Of a stretch of DNA of 64,000 nucleotides, positions 54,530 to 62,902 are shown piece by piece. How positions within the stretch are numbered: position 1 is the stretch's first letter; each line of letters opens with the position of its first letter. The translations under genes and the position numbers were made by a program. The stretch comes from Spiribacter curvatus (GTDB lineage: Bacteria > Pseudomonadota > Gammaproteobacteria > Nitrococcales > Nitrococcaceae): contig NC_022664.1 of the NCBI RefSeq assembly GCF_000485905.1, positions 1,674,001-1,738,000 on the forward strand, read 5' to 3'. The notes under the pieces were generated by a model that was not told the origin of the DNA, ran no database searches, and worked only from the letters and a program-made list of their open reading frames with translations.

Positions 54530-55556
54530 GATAAGCCCTGTCGGGAAAGATAATCAGGCGCAGCGACGCCGAGCAATATTCGTGTGGGCGGCGCACAACC
54601 CTGCCATCTTCCCTTTCCTGCTGATCGTGATCACCTCTTTCGTTGTCGGACTGATTAACCCGGATTTCTGGCAACTAACGACGCTTTTTGACGTCTTGCG
54701 TGCCTCGGTTGTCACCGGGCTATTCGCGCTGGGCGTACTGCTGATTCTTGCCGCAGGCGGGCTGGACGTCTCGTTTACAGCCATCGCTGCATTGGTGATG
54801 TATTCGGTGACTCTGTTAGTTGTGGAATTTTTTCCCGACCTAGGTATTGTATCGATATTTCTGGCTGGCGCCGTCGGTGGCGCAGCTCTTGGCGGAGTCA
54901 ATGGATTCCTAGTGCACTCACTGCAGGCGCCGGCGTTGATTGTTACGATCGGCACCCAGTACGCACTGAGGGGGTTTTTGCTGACATTTATCGGTACTCA
55001 ATTATTCATGAATATTCCCGATTCGATGACAGCATTTGGCAAATCAAACTTGGTTTCAGTGACATCCAAGAATGGTTTGTCTGTGGATCTTCCAGCTTAT
55101 TTCCTGCTGCTGGTAGTGGCAGCTCTCGCCACCGCCGCGATACTCCGCTATACGATCTTCGGCAGAGCGATTTATGCCGTTGGGGGTAATCCGGATATTG
55201 CTGCTCGGCTCGGCTATAGAATAGTATGGATAAGAGTTCTGGTATTTGCATACGCAGGACTCCTGGCTGGACTGGCAGGAATTACGCATGTAATGGCAAA
55301 TCGCCTCGCCAATCCATTCGATCTGGTCGGCTCAGAACTTGCCGTTATTGCCGCTGTTATACTTGGTGGTGCGAGAATCACGGGTGGCTCTGGCAATGTA
55401 GTCGGAACAATGCTCGGCGTGCTGCTAATAACTCTCATCAACAATGTTCTGATTTTGGTCGGCATACCGAGTGAATGGCAGACGGCTATACTCGGGGGCT
55501 TCATTCTGATCGGCGGTATGTTTTTCTCTCTGCTAGATCGATTTAAAACCGATTGA
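54522..55556 (+). CDS. Sugar ABC transporter permease (RbsC/LsrD-type), second copy
   Basis: 344 aa from the ATG at 54522 (MNRISPVGKDNQAQ), which lies inside the end of the ATPase gene. It has about ten hydrophobic segments, the family stretch LLILAAGGLDVSFTAIAALV and the cytoplasmic-loop region AVGGNPDIAARLGYRIVWIR, and ends GGMFFSLLDRFKTD. It pairs with the permease at 50802. The transporter operon ends here, with ~36 bp to the convergent copper ATPase gene and no obvious hairpin. Confidence 0.88.
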   Translation: MNRISPVGKDNQAQRRRAIFVWAAHNPAIFPFLLIVITSFVVGLINPDFWQLTTLFDVLRASVVTGLFALGVLLILAAGGLDVSFTAIAALVMYSVTLLVVEFFPDLGIVSIFLAGAVGGAALGGVNGFLVHSLQAPALIVTIGTQYALRGFLLTFIGTQLFMNIPDSMTAFGKSNLVSVTSKNGLSVDLPAYFLLLVVAALATAAILRYTIFGRAIYAVGGNPDIAARLGYRIVWIRVLVFAYAGLLAGLAGITHVMANRLANPFDLVGSELAVIAAVILGGARITGGSGNVVGTMLGVLLITLINNVLILVGIPSEWQTAILGGFILIGGMFFSLLDRFKTD

Positions 55557-55592
55557 AGCGTATCTAACCGGAGCCGGCTTAATTAGGTGAAA

Positions 55593-57839
55593 TTATGGGG
55601 CCCTTGTGCTGTCCTGATCGGGGCGCAGCGTCGACCGCTTCCTCCGCCGTGCCGCGTTGGCCATGACGCTGAGCGAACTGGCGAGCATGGCGAGCGCGGC
55701 CGCCGACGGCGGGATCACTCCCGCGACCGCCAACGGGATGGCGGCGCCGTTATACACCACCGCCAGGGCCAGGTTCTGCCGCATGCGCCGACGTGCCGAG
55801 CGGGCCAGCCCCAGCGCATCGGCCAGGGCCGGCAGCCCGCCCCGGGCCACCACCAGGCCGGCGCTGCTGGTCGCCGCGTGGCTGGCGCCATCGATCGCCA
55901 CCCCCACATCGGCAGCCGCCATGGCGACGCTGTCATTGATGCCGTCACCGATAAAGGCAGTCGGTGCCCGGGCCTGGGCGGCGAGCACATGATCGGCCTT
56001 CTCCTCGGGCCGACAGCCCGCTTCCACGGCGTCCTCGGCCAGCCCCACCGCAGCGGCCACCCGCCGGGCGGGCGCGGCACTATCGCCGGTCACCATCCGC
56101 AACCTGAATCCTCGGGCCTGCAACGACTCGACCGTCGTGGCCGCCGCCGGACGAAGCGGATCACCCAGCGCGAAACAGCCCAGCCAGTCGCCATCGCGGG
56201 TGACATGGATCCGCGTGGCGCCACTGGCCGCCTGGCTCGACGGCGTTGCCAGCACGGGCACCTCGACGCCGGCCTCATGCAGCCAGCGCCGTGATCCCAC
56301 CCGGACCTCGCTGCCATCGGGACGGGTCATGATGACGCCACGCCCCTCCCGACGCCGATGGATGCCATGCTCCGGCCCCTGCGCCGGATCCTGCAGCGCC
56401 CGGGCCACTGGATGGTCGATGCCCGCCTCGGCCTCAGCGGCGAGTGCGCGCAGCTCGGATTCGGCGACACCCTCGGCGGTGACCGCCTCGATAACCGCCG
56501 GCTCACCGCGGGTCAGGGTGCCGGTCTTGTCAATCAGCAGATCGTGGAGCTGTCCGGCCTGCTCCATGGTCGCCGGGCTGCGGAACAGGACCCCACGGCC
56601 CATGGCGCGTTCAGCAAAGCTGAGAAAGGTCACCGGTACCGCAACACTGAGCGCGCAGGGACAGGCGATGACCACCACCGACAGGGCCCGCAGCAGGGAC
56701 GCCTCGGGGCCCAGCCCGAGCGCCGTTCCCATCACCGCGACCGCCGCCGCCAGTGCCAGCGCGCCGGGGACCAGGACCCGCGCCAGCCCATCGGCGAGGC
56801 GGGTGATCTCGCTGCGGTTGCCCTGCATCTCGACCATCCGGCCGAGGATGCGATCGATCTGCCGATCGCCCACAGCGGCGGTCACGCGGACGGTCACCGG
56901 GGCATCCAGGTTGATGGTGCCGGCGTGCACGGCGCCGCCGGGGGCGATGCTTACAGGGGTCGACTCGCCGGTCAGCAGACTGGCATCGACACGCGTCGCG
57001 CCCTCCGACAACTCACCGTCCAGGGGCACGCGGGCACCGGCGGGCACCTGAATATGAGTCCCAACCGCCACTTCGCCCGCATCCACCGGCCCGTCCCCCG
57101 CCACGGGAAAGGCCCGCTCGGGGACCTCGCGCTCGAGCGCACCGATGGCCGTGGCGGCCCGGCGCACCGTGCGCATTTCCACCATCCTGCCAATGGACAG
57201 CAGCACGATGAGCATCACCATGGTATCGGCGTAGACATGCGCCCCGCCCTGGGCCAGCTCGATCACTGACAGCACGCCGGCGCCGATCACGCCGATGCTG
57301 ACCAGCGCATCCATACCCGGGATACCCGCCCGCAGGGTCCGCCAGCCGGCGACAAAAAACGGCGCCGCCGAGAACCCGACCACGGGTGTCACCAGCCCCA
57401 TGGCAATAATCGACAGGGTGTGCCCGACGGGGGTATGCCCCAGCGCCGCCGGCTCGAGATAGCGCATGATGGCGAGCACCATCACCCACATGCCAAAGAA
57501 CGCGGCCACCGCCAGTCGCAGCCCAAGGCGATTGATTTCCTCGTCGATGGCGGCGACGGTTTCCTCGGGGGCGCGCGGCGGACCGATGGCATAGCCCAGC
57601 CGCTCCACGGCCCGCAGCAGACCCGAGAGGTCGACCTGATCCGGGTCCCAGTCCACCAGCGCCGAGCCGGTGGCAAAGCTGACCCGTGCGCGCGTTACGC
57701 CCGGCACCCGGGCGATGACCCGCTCAGTGGCGGCCGCGCAACTCGGGCACCACATCCCCTCGATCGAGAAAAGGCCGCGCCCGGCCGGTGCCAGCGCCGC
57801 CATTTCGCTCCGGGACAGCGTCGCCGTCGCGGTACTCAT
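55593..57839 (-). CDS. ccoI: Copper-translocating P-type ATPase, CcoI-like
   Basis: 748 aa. An N-terminal heavy-metal domain has a Cys pair in EGMWCPSCAAATERV (~28-42). Eight membrane helices include the metal-site CPC in VIACPCALSVAVP. The cytoplasmic catalytic parts are LLTGESTPV, LLIDKTGTLTRGEP (phosphorylated Asp), the HP dipeptide in GIDHPVARAL, and AFIGDGINDSVAMAAADVG. CcoI proteins supply copper for assembly of cbb3 oxidases, and this gene closes the ccoNO operon, 9 bp after the TsdA-like cytochrome gene. A general CopA-type exporter is less likely given the context. Confidence 0.88.
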   Translation of the reverse strand: MSTATATLSRSEMAALAPAGRGLFSIEGMWCPSCAAATERVIARVPGVTRARVSFATGSALVDWDPDQVDLSGLLRAVERLGYAIGPPRAPEETVAAIDEEINRLGLRLAVAAFFGMWVMVLAIMRYLEPAALGHTPVGHTLSIIAMGLVTPVVGFSAAPFFVAGWRTLRAGIPGMDALVSIGVIGAGVLSVIELAQGGAHVYADTMVMLIVLLSIGRMVEMRTVRRAATAIGALEREVPERAFPVAGDGPVDAGEVAVGTHIQVPAGARVPLDGELSEGATRVDASLLTGESTPVSIAPGGAVHAGTINLDAPVTVRVTAAVGDRQIDRILGRMVEMQGNRSEITRLADGLARVLVPGALALAAAVAVMGTALGLGPEASLLRALSVVVIACPCALSVAVPVTFLSFAERAMGRGVLFRSPATMEQAGQLHDLLIDKTGTLTRGEPAVIEAVTAEGVAESELRALAAEAEAGIDHPVARALQDPAQGPEHGIHRRREGRGVIMTRPDGSEVRVGSRRWLHEAGVEVPVLATPSSQAASGATRIHVTRDGDWLGCFALGDPLRPAAATTVESLQARGFRLRMVTGDSAAPARRVAAAVGLAEDAVEAGCRPEEKADHVLAAQARAPTAFIGDGINDSVAMAAADVGVAIDGASHAATSSAGLVVARGGLPALADALGLARSARRRMRQNLALAVVYNGAAIPLAVAGVIPPSAAALAMLASSLSVMANAARRRKRSTLRPDQDSTRAP

Positions 57840-57848
57840 GCGCGGGCG

Positions 57849-59024
57849 CTAGCGGCTTGCCTGATCGCGGTGCCGCGGGGCGCCCGCCGACGGCGGCTGC
57901 TCAGTGGGCTCGCCGGGCACGCCATCGCCCAACAGATCCCCGCGGATCACATCGCCGTACCAGTTGGGCGTGTGCTCGTGGAACTGCTCGTCGGTCTCAG
58001 CCACACTGAGGTTGTCGCGGAACTGCCGCGGATCCGCCGGCCGCTCCCAGCTATTGATGTAGGCGGCCACATCCCAGGCCTGCTGATCGGTGAGCGACCC
58101 ACCCTGACCCAGCGGCATGTTGTGCTTGATGAAGCCGGCGGCGGTGTTGATGCGGTGCATGCCCGCCCCCCAGTTGAAGGCGTCATCGCCCCAGAGCGCC
58201 GGGAAGATCCAGCGACCGTTGGGGTCCTGGCGGCCACCGCCATCGGTGCCATGGCAGACCGCGCAGTTGTTCTCGAACACAGTCTCACCCCGACTGATGC
58301 TGTAGCCCTGCTCAGGCTTGGGCGGGGTGGAGTAGCCACGGCCCGGCAGGTTGCCCTCCAGCGGTGCGCCCTCGGCCATGTAGTAGAAAAAGCTCTGCAG
58401 GTCCTTGTAGATGTCCCCATCCCGGGGCGGTGGACTGCCACTGGGCGAACCCTGGGCGTTCATCGAATAGGTGAAACAGCCATTGATGCGATCTTCCATG
58501 GTGTTGATCATCTTGTTCTTGCCACGGAATGCCGGGTACTCCACAGCCGCCGCCCACATCGGCGCCGACCCGGGCACCGTCCCGCCGCCGAGGTGGCAGT
58601 TGGCGCAGTTCATGCCGTTGCCGACGTGCTCGGAGGCATTGGTCTGGGTGTTGGTGAACACCTCGTAGCCACGGCGTACCGAATCCCCGAACGCGTTGTC
58701 CGGGGCGTCGGCCACATCGTTGGGGATGAAGTAGCCTTCCTCGCTGACCGGCAGCGCGGGCGGATTGGCATCGGCATTGTTGGTGTACTCCTGGCGCTCG
58801 GCCAGCCACGCCTCACGGCGCTCCGCCGCCGCTTCAGCCAGCTCGCGCCCCTCGTCGGGCTCGCGGTCCGGTGACTGGGCGATCGGCGCGTAAATGCCGC
58901 TGGCGTAGAGGCCGGCGCCAATGGCCACCAGCCCCGCCGCGATGGCGACGGCGATCAGCGCCCGGCGGAGCGTGGTCCGCCCCGGATCCTCGCGGGGCCG
59001 ATCATTGTTGTTGTGGTCACTCAT
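57849..59024 (-). CDS. Membrane-anchored diheme cytochrome c, thiosulfate dehydrogenase (TsdA)-like
   Basis: 391 aa from the ATG at 59022-59024 (GGAGGACTCC upstream). An N-terminal helix (~22-43, ALIAVAIAAGLVAIGAGLYA) anchors or exports it. Two heme c sites: NCANCHLGGG (~140) and NCAVCHGTDGG (~262). Between them, MEDRINGCFTYSMNA matches the conserved INGCFxRSMNG-type block of TsdA-like enzymes, including a Cys that can act as an axial ligand. It could oxidise thiosulfate or simply carry electrons to the oxidase. It overlaps the upstream cytochrome gene by 8 bp. Confidence 0.75.
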   Translation of the reverse strand: MSDHNNNDRPREDPGRTTLRRALIAVAIAAGLVAIGAGLYASGIYAPIAQSPDREPDEGRELAEAAAERREAWLAERQEYTNNADANPPALPVSEEGYFIPNDVADAPDNAFGDSVRRGYEVFTNTQTNASEHVGNGMNCANCHLGGGTVPGSAPMWAAAVEYPAFRGKNKMINTMEDRINGCFTYSMNAQGSPSGSPPPRDGDIYKDLQSFFYYMAEGAPLEGNLPGRGYSTPPKPEQGYSISRGETVFENNCAVCHGTDGGGRQDPNGRWIFPALWGDDAFNWGAGMHRINTAAGFIKHNMPLGQGGSLTDQQAWDVAAYINSWERPADPRQFRDNLSVAETDEQFHEHTPNWYGDVIRGDLLGDGVPGEPTEQPPSAGAPRHRDQASR

Positions 59025-59748
59025 TGATGGAGTCCTCCGCCGGCGGGGCCGGCAGTGTCGCGAGGTAGTCGGCCACCGCCCGCTTATCCGCATCGGACAG
59101 GGCATGGGCGATGCCCTGCATCAGCATCAGCGGCGAGTTTTTCCGACGGCCATCGGTCCATGCCGCCAGCTGGGCATAGGTATAAGCGGGCTGCTGCGCG
59201 GCCAGGCTGGGGAAGGCCTGTTCAACCCCCCAGGCCGATGAACCATGACAGCTGTAGCAGGCCGGCACCTCGATATCCCAGTCGCCGTGATTGGCCAGCT
59301 CGCGGCCACGCTGGAGATCGCCGCCCAGTTCGGCCTCGGCGGCGCTGGGCGCTTCCATTTCGGCGTAGTAACGGGCCAGACCGAGCATTTCCTTCTGGGT
59401 GAGCTTATCGGCCACATACTGCATGTTGTGATTGATGCGCACGCCCTCGGCATAGGCATTGAGCTGCTTGGCGATGTACCCACTCGACAGCCCCGCCAGC
59501 CGGGGGATGTTGCCATTGCCCTCGCCCTTGGCGCCGTGGCAGCTCGCGCACGACCAGACATCGCCCTGACCCTCGCGGGCCAGTGTCGCGTATTCAGCCG
59601 GATCCACCGCCGCCGCCTCGGCGGCGTAGATCTCCGCGGCGTAGCTTTCATCGGGGAGATCCTCGTCAACGGTCTGTGCCCCCGCCGGCTGGGCCAGCGT
59701 GAGCAGCAGGGCTGACGAGAGCCACGCACTCAGACGTTTCATGTTCAT
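59017..59748 (-). CDS. Diheme cytochrome c, c4-like
   Basis: 243 aa with a Sec signal (LSSALLLTLAQPAGAQ). Two c-type heme sites, WSCASCHGAKGEGNGNIPRL (~66) and PACYSCHGSSAWGVEQ (~162), sit in two similar cytochrome folds, each with a methionine-containing segment downstream (HNMQYVADKLTQKEM; LMLMQGIAHALSDADKR), the layout of cytochrome c4. Cytochromes c4 donate electrons to cbb3 oxidases in related bacteria. Its start overlaps the preceding cytochrome gene (ATGA). Confidence 0.82.
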   Translation of the reverse strand: MNMKRLSAWLSSALLLTLAQPAGAQTVDEDLPDESYAAEIYAAEAAAVDPAEYATLAREGQGDVWSCASCHGAKGEGNGNIPRLAGLSSGYIAKQLNAYAEGVRINHNMQYVADKLTQKEMLGLARYYAEMEAPSAAEAELGGDLQRGRELANHGDWDIEVPACYSCHGSSAWGVEQAFPSLAAQQPAYTYAQLAAWTDGRRKNSPLMLMQGIAHALSDADKRAVADYLATLPAPPAEDSINE

Positions 59749-60419
59749 TGGGATGCCTCCGTTGCCGCCGTGCGGGTCAACCGGGCCGCTATCCCGGTCA
59801 CCGCTTCAAGCTCGGCGCCGCCATTCCAGGGGCTGCGATCCGCCGCAAAGCGGCCGCGCTGTTCGCTGACGAACGCCGGGGTCACCGCTCCGGCGTCGTG
59901 ACCCCACTGCTGGCGGATGTAGCTCACCACCGCGGCAATCTGACGATCACTCAGCGTCTCGCCAAATCGCGGCATACGGCCGTCGTACTGATTGCCGGCC
60001 ACCGCGATCACGCCGCTGATGCCGTGCAGCAGGATCTGGACCGGCGCTTCCGCCGGCCCGGTGACGTAACGCGAGCCTGCCAGCGGCGGCACGGCGCCAC
60101 TGATCCCCGACCCGTTCGCCTGATGACAGGTCACGCAGTTCGACTCGAACAGCGAGGCGCCAACGCTCATGAGTGATCCCTGCCCATCCGCGACGTCCCT
60201 GTCGCCGGTCGTTCCCACCGTGGGCGCATCCTCGCTGGCGGCAGTCTCGGTGGAAGGCCCCGAGTCGGACCAGAGCGTGTAGACGCCCCAGGCAATCAGG
60301 GCCACCGCGACTGCCAATACGAAAATCGGGATCGGTCGGTTGACCTCGTAGGGCTCGAACCGGCTTTCCTCGAGGGGTGTGCGTTGTGGCTCGGGGCGCT
60401 GGTCGTTGTGATCACTCAT
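59745..60419 (-). CDS. Membrane-anchored monoheme cytochrome c of the oxidase operon
   Basis: 224 aa. One membrane helix (~31-50, IFVLAVAVALIAWGVYTLW) is followed by a periplasmic domain with a single heme site ESNCVTCHQANGSGISG (~96) and a PRFGETLSDRQIAAVVSYIR ending. It occupies the position of ccoP after ccoO but has only one heme and ~224 residues, where CcoP has two hemes and ~300. It may be a CcoP substitute or a separate donor. Its start overlaps the ccoO stop (TGATG). Confidence 0.8.
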   Translation of the reverse strand: MSDHNDQRPEPQRTPLEESRFEPYEVNRPIPIFVLAVAVALIAWGVYTLWSDSGPSTETAASEDAPTVGTTGDRDVADGQGSLMSVGASLFESNCVTCHQANGSGISGAVPPLAGSRYVTGPAEAPVQILLHGISGVIAVAGNQYDGRMPRFGETLSDRQIAAVVSYIRQQWGHDAGAVTPAFVSEQRGRFAADRSPWNGGAELEAVTGIAARLTRTAATEASQ

Positions 60420-61039
60420 CAGCGTGCCTCCGCGCCGTCAAAACCCAGGTCACGCAGCTCCCGATCCTTGGCGGGATAGGTCCGGTCAAGGGAGAGCAGG
60501 TATGCGGTCAGATCCAGTGCGCTCTGGCGCGCCACCACCCTGGCACCGTCCGCCGGGGCATATTCGGCCGGCACCGGGACGACGACATCATCCTCGTCCG
60601 GGTTCTGCTTGATCTCGAAAAGGAATGGATAGGCCGGCATGATGCTGCTCTCCTCGATGGCTCGAGGCTGGTAGAGATGGGTCAGGTGCCAGCCCTGGCT
60701 GGGCATCCGTGCGCCGATGTTCATCAGATCCGGGCCAGTGCGCATGGTACCCAGCACATGCGGGTCGTCGTAGACATAATCGGCGGGCGTGGTCGGCCGC
60801 CCCCAGCCGCGCTGCAGATCCGGGGCCTGCTCGGGGCTGCGCGGCTGCTGCGAGTGGCAGTAGTAGCAGCCGAGCTCGACGTACTGCTGCCGACCCCGCT
60901 CCTCGACCGCCGTGTAGGGCTCAAGCCCCTGGGCGGGCTCGACGGTGCGGATCTGCGCGGCGGGCAGTATCACCAGCAACAGGGTCGCGAAGGCGAGGAT
61001 GGCGAACGCCAGAACAGCCAGCGGAAAGACTTTATTCAT
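60419..61039 (-). CDS. ccoO: cbb3-type cytochrome c oxidase subunit II
   Basis: 206 aa from the ATG at 61037-61039. One N-terminal helix (~5-27, PLAVLAFAILAFATLLLVIL) anchors a periplasmic monoheme cytochrome domain with the CcoO signature VELGCYYCHSQQPRSP and RPTTPADYVYDDPHVLGTMR. A further conserved stretch is TGPDLMNIGARMPSQGWHLT. It starts 10 bp after the ccoN stop. It is a good match to CcoO/FixO in order and motifs. Confidence 0.92.
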   Translation of the reverse strand: MNKVFPLAVLAFAILAFATLLLVILPAAQIRTVEPAQGLEPYTAVEERGRQQYVELGCYYCHSQQPRSPEQAPDLQRGWGRPTTPADYVYDDPHVLGTMRTGPDLMNIGARMPSQGWHLTHLYQPRAIEESSIMPAYPFLFEIKQNPDEDDVVVPVPAEYAPADGARVVARQSALDLTAYLLSLDRTYPAKDRELRDLGFDGAEAR

Positions 61040-61049
61040 GGTTGGCTCC

Positions 61050-62633
61050 TCAGCTGGCGCTTGTGACCGGTGTCGCCGTGTCCACGGCATCGGTGGACCG
61101 GCGCGTGGCGAACACCAGCGACAGCAGATTGATCGCAAACAGCAGATGGCCCAGCGTCATCAGCGTGCCGCCCACGGAGCGTCCCTCCAGATAGGGCTCC
61201 ATCAGCTGCATCGACTCCAGCCAGTCGCGGCTCGCATCCAGCATGGCAAGCCCCTGCAGCCAGCCCCCGATGCTGAGCGAGAAAAAGTAGACGCCGAAGC
61301 CGATGGCCACCAGCCAGAAATGCAGCGCGATCAGCCGCGGCGCCGGCCAGAGCCGGCCGGTGAGAATGGGCATCAGGTAGTAGACCGTGCCGAACAGCAC
61401 CAGCGAGACAAAGGCATAGGCCCCGAGGTGGGCATGCGCCACGGTGTAATGGGTGAAATGCGTGACGGTATTGATGGCGCGCACTGCCTCCATCGAGCCC
61501 TGGAAGGAGGCGAGCGTGTACATCACCGCCCCGAAGGCGACGAACCGTAGCGGCAGCGACTGCTTGAACGCCCAGAGGTTGCTGCCCCAGAGCACATGCT
61601 GGTTGACCGCCACGGCAATGACGGGAACGAACATCATCACCGACTGCACCACCGAGAGCGTCACCACCCAGGTGGGCACCGGCCCGCCGATCAGGTGATG
61701 CATGCCCACCTGGCTGTAGAACAGCGCCAGCGCCCAGAACCCCAACAGCGAGAGGCGGTACGAATAGATCGGCTTGCCGATGATCTTAGGGAGGACGTAA
61801 TAAGCGGCACCGACCCCGATCGGGGTCAGCCACAGACCGAGCACGTTGTGCGCAAACCACCAGTTGACGGTGGCCCCCTGCACGCCGGAATGAATCGGCA
61901 GATTGCCGATCACGAAAAGCACCGGAAACCACACCAGCGCCCCCAGGTAATACCAGGCGGTCACGTAAATGTGATGGACGTTGCGATTCACTGCGGTCAG
62001 GACCAGTGGAAGGGCAAAACAGGCACCGCCGGCGGCCAGCAGAATATCGACCTGCCAGGGGATCTCGAGCCACTCCATCCCGTCGGTCCAGCCGGTGGCG
62101 ATGGCATAGACACCGACCGCAACGCCGATATTCCACAGCACGAGCCCGCCCCAGGCCAGATTGACGCCACGCAGTGAGGTCTTGAACAGCCGCGGCACGA
62201 GGAACATCGCGACCCCGATGCCTGCCAGTGACAGCCAGCCGTAAATCACCGAATTGAGGTGCATCGTGCGCATCCGCCCGAAGCTGAGCGGTGCCGAACC
62301 GGTCAGCCAGTCCGGCAGATGCAGCTTGAGCGAGGCGATTACCCCAAAGATCGAGCCCAGCACCAGCCAGAAGGTCCCGAAGCCGATCAGGGCAAAGATC
62401 AGCTTGCGATGGCGGGTATCCGTGCCCTCCCCGGGCTCGGCGTCTTCCTGGAAACCAAAGCTGGTGGGATCGTCGGGCGCATGGTCCGCGCCCTCGGCGC
62501 CCGGGAAAATGACCTCGGCATCCGCCTGCTCGACGCGGAACTGCTTCGAGGCGACCGCCCAGATCAGAAAGGCGAGGGCAATGAGGGACACCACAAACGA
62601 GAGTGCCATCATTGTGCCAATAGTGAGCGACAT
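61050..62633 (-). CDS. ccoN: cbb3-type cytochrome c oxidase subunit I
   Basis: 527 aa with about 13-14 hydrophobic segments. Heme/copper ligands in family positions: RTMHLNSVIYGW (low-spin heme His), VNWWFAHNVLG (CuB His), the catalytic-Tyr segment LFYSQVGMHHLIGGPVP with the CuB His-His pair, and HFTHYTVAHAHLGAY (heme His). An N-terminal extra segment with a charged loop (residues ~30-75) precedes the standard core. It is the first gene of the operon. The 138 bp upstream to tRNA-Thr must hold the promoter, but no clear FNR box is seen. It reduces oxygen with high affinity and pumps protons. Confidence 0.93.
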   Translation of the reverse strand: MSLTIGTMMALSFVVSLIALAFLIWAVASKQFRVEQADAEVIFPGAEGADHAPDDPTSFGFQEDAEPGEGTDTRHRKLIFALIGFGTFWLVLGSIFGVIASLKLHLPDWLTGSAPLSFGRMRTMHLNSVIYGWLSLAGIGVAMFLVPRLFKTSLRGVNLAWGGLVLWNIGVAVGVYAIATGWTDGMEWLEIPWQVDILLAAGGACFALPLVLTAVNRNVHHIYVTAWYYLGALVWFPVLFVIGNLPIHSGVQGATVNWWFAHNVLGLWLTPIGVGAAYYVLPKIIGKPIYSYRLSLLGFWALALFYSQVGMHHLIGGPVPTWVVTLSVVQSVMMFVPVIAVAVNQHVLWGSNLWAFKQSLPLRFVAFGAVMYTLASFQGSMEAVRAINTVTHFTHYTVAHAHLGAYAFVSLVLFGTVYYLMPILTGRLWPAPRLIALHFWLVAIGFGVYFFSLSIGGWLQGLAMLDASRDWLESMQLMEPYLEGRSVGGTLMTLGHLLFAINLLSLVFATRRSTDAVDTATPVTSAS

Positions 62634-62771
62634 CTTTCCTCCACCGCGTAATACCTACTCACGCAATGGTACGAAGGGCATGGCAGCTGAGAAATTGTGG
62701 TTTTCCACACGCCTGCGGCGCCCGGCGAGTGGTGGGGGCTGTTCTGGCGACAAAGGGAGTACTGAGGGGAC

Positions 62772-62847
62772 TGGAGCTGGCGAGAGGATTCGAACCCCCG
62801 ACCGGCTGATTACAAATCAGCTGCTCTACCGACTGAGCTACGCCAGC
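62772..62847 (-). tRNA. tRNA-Thr (anticodon TGT)
   Basis: The reverse complement starts GCTGGCGTAGCTCAGTCGG, has an anticodon arm AGCTGATTTGTAATCAGC type with TGT, T-arm GGGGGTTCGAATCCTC, discriminator T and an encoded CCA. The acceptor stem GCTGGCG/CGCCAGC is perfect. It corresponds to E. coli thrU beside birA-coaA. Its 3' end faces the accessory block and is repeated at 46143. Confidence 0.97.
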
Positions 62848-62902
62848 ATCTAAGCGAGGAGTAAAGGGTACCCAACCATCCCTGTTGGGGCAATCCATCC
62901 CC

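Larger units (their letters stand above)
7730..62771. other. ~55-kb accessory block splitting the conserved thrU-tyrU tRNA junction
   Basis: In E. coli the order is birA-coaA-thrU-tyrU-glyT-thrT-tufB-secE-nusG-rplKAJL-rpoBC. Here tRNA-Tyr, -Gly, -Thr(GGT), tuf, secE and nusG are at the left end and birA, coaX and tRNA-Thr(TGT) at the right end, all on the minus strand and in the same relative order, with 55 kb of unrelated genes between. The block includes IS elements, an integrase, a surface-protein locus, a catabolic island and a respiratory operon. It was probably assembled in several steps. Confidence 0.7.

Noticed and set aside
46225-55556. An autoinducer-2 (Lsr) uptake system
   Set aside because: The transporter type and SorC regulator resemble Lsr, but LsrK, LsrF and LsrG are absent and the kinases are DhaK/DhaL, so a ketose or polyol pathway fits better.
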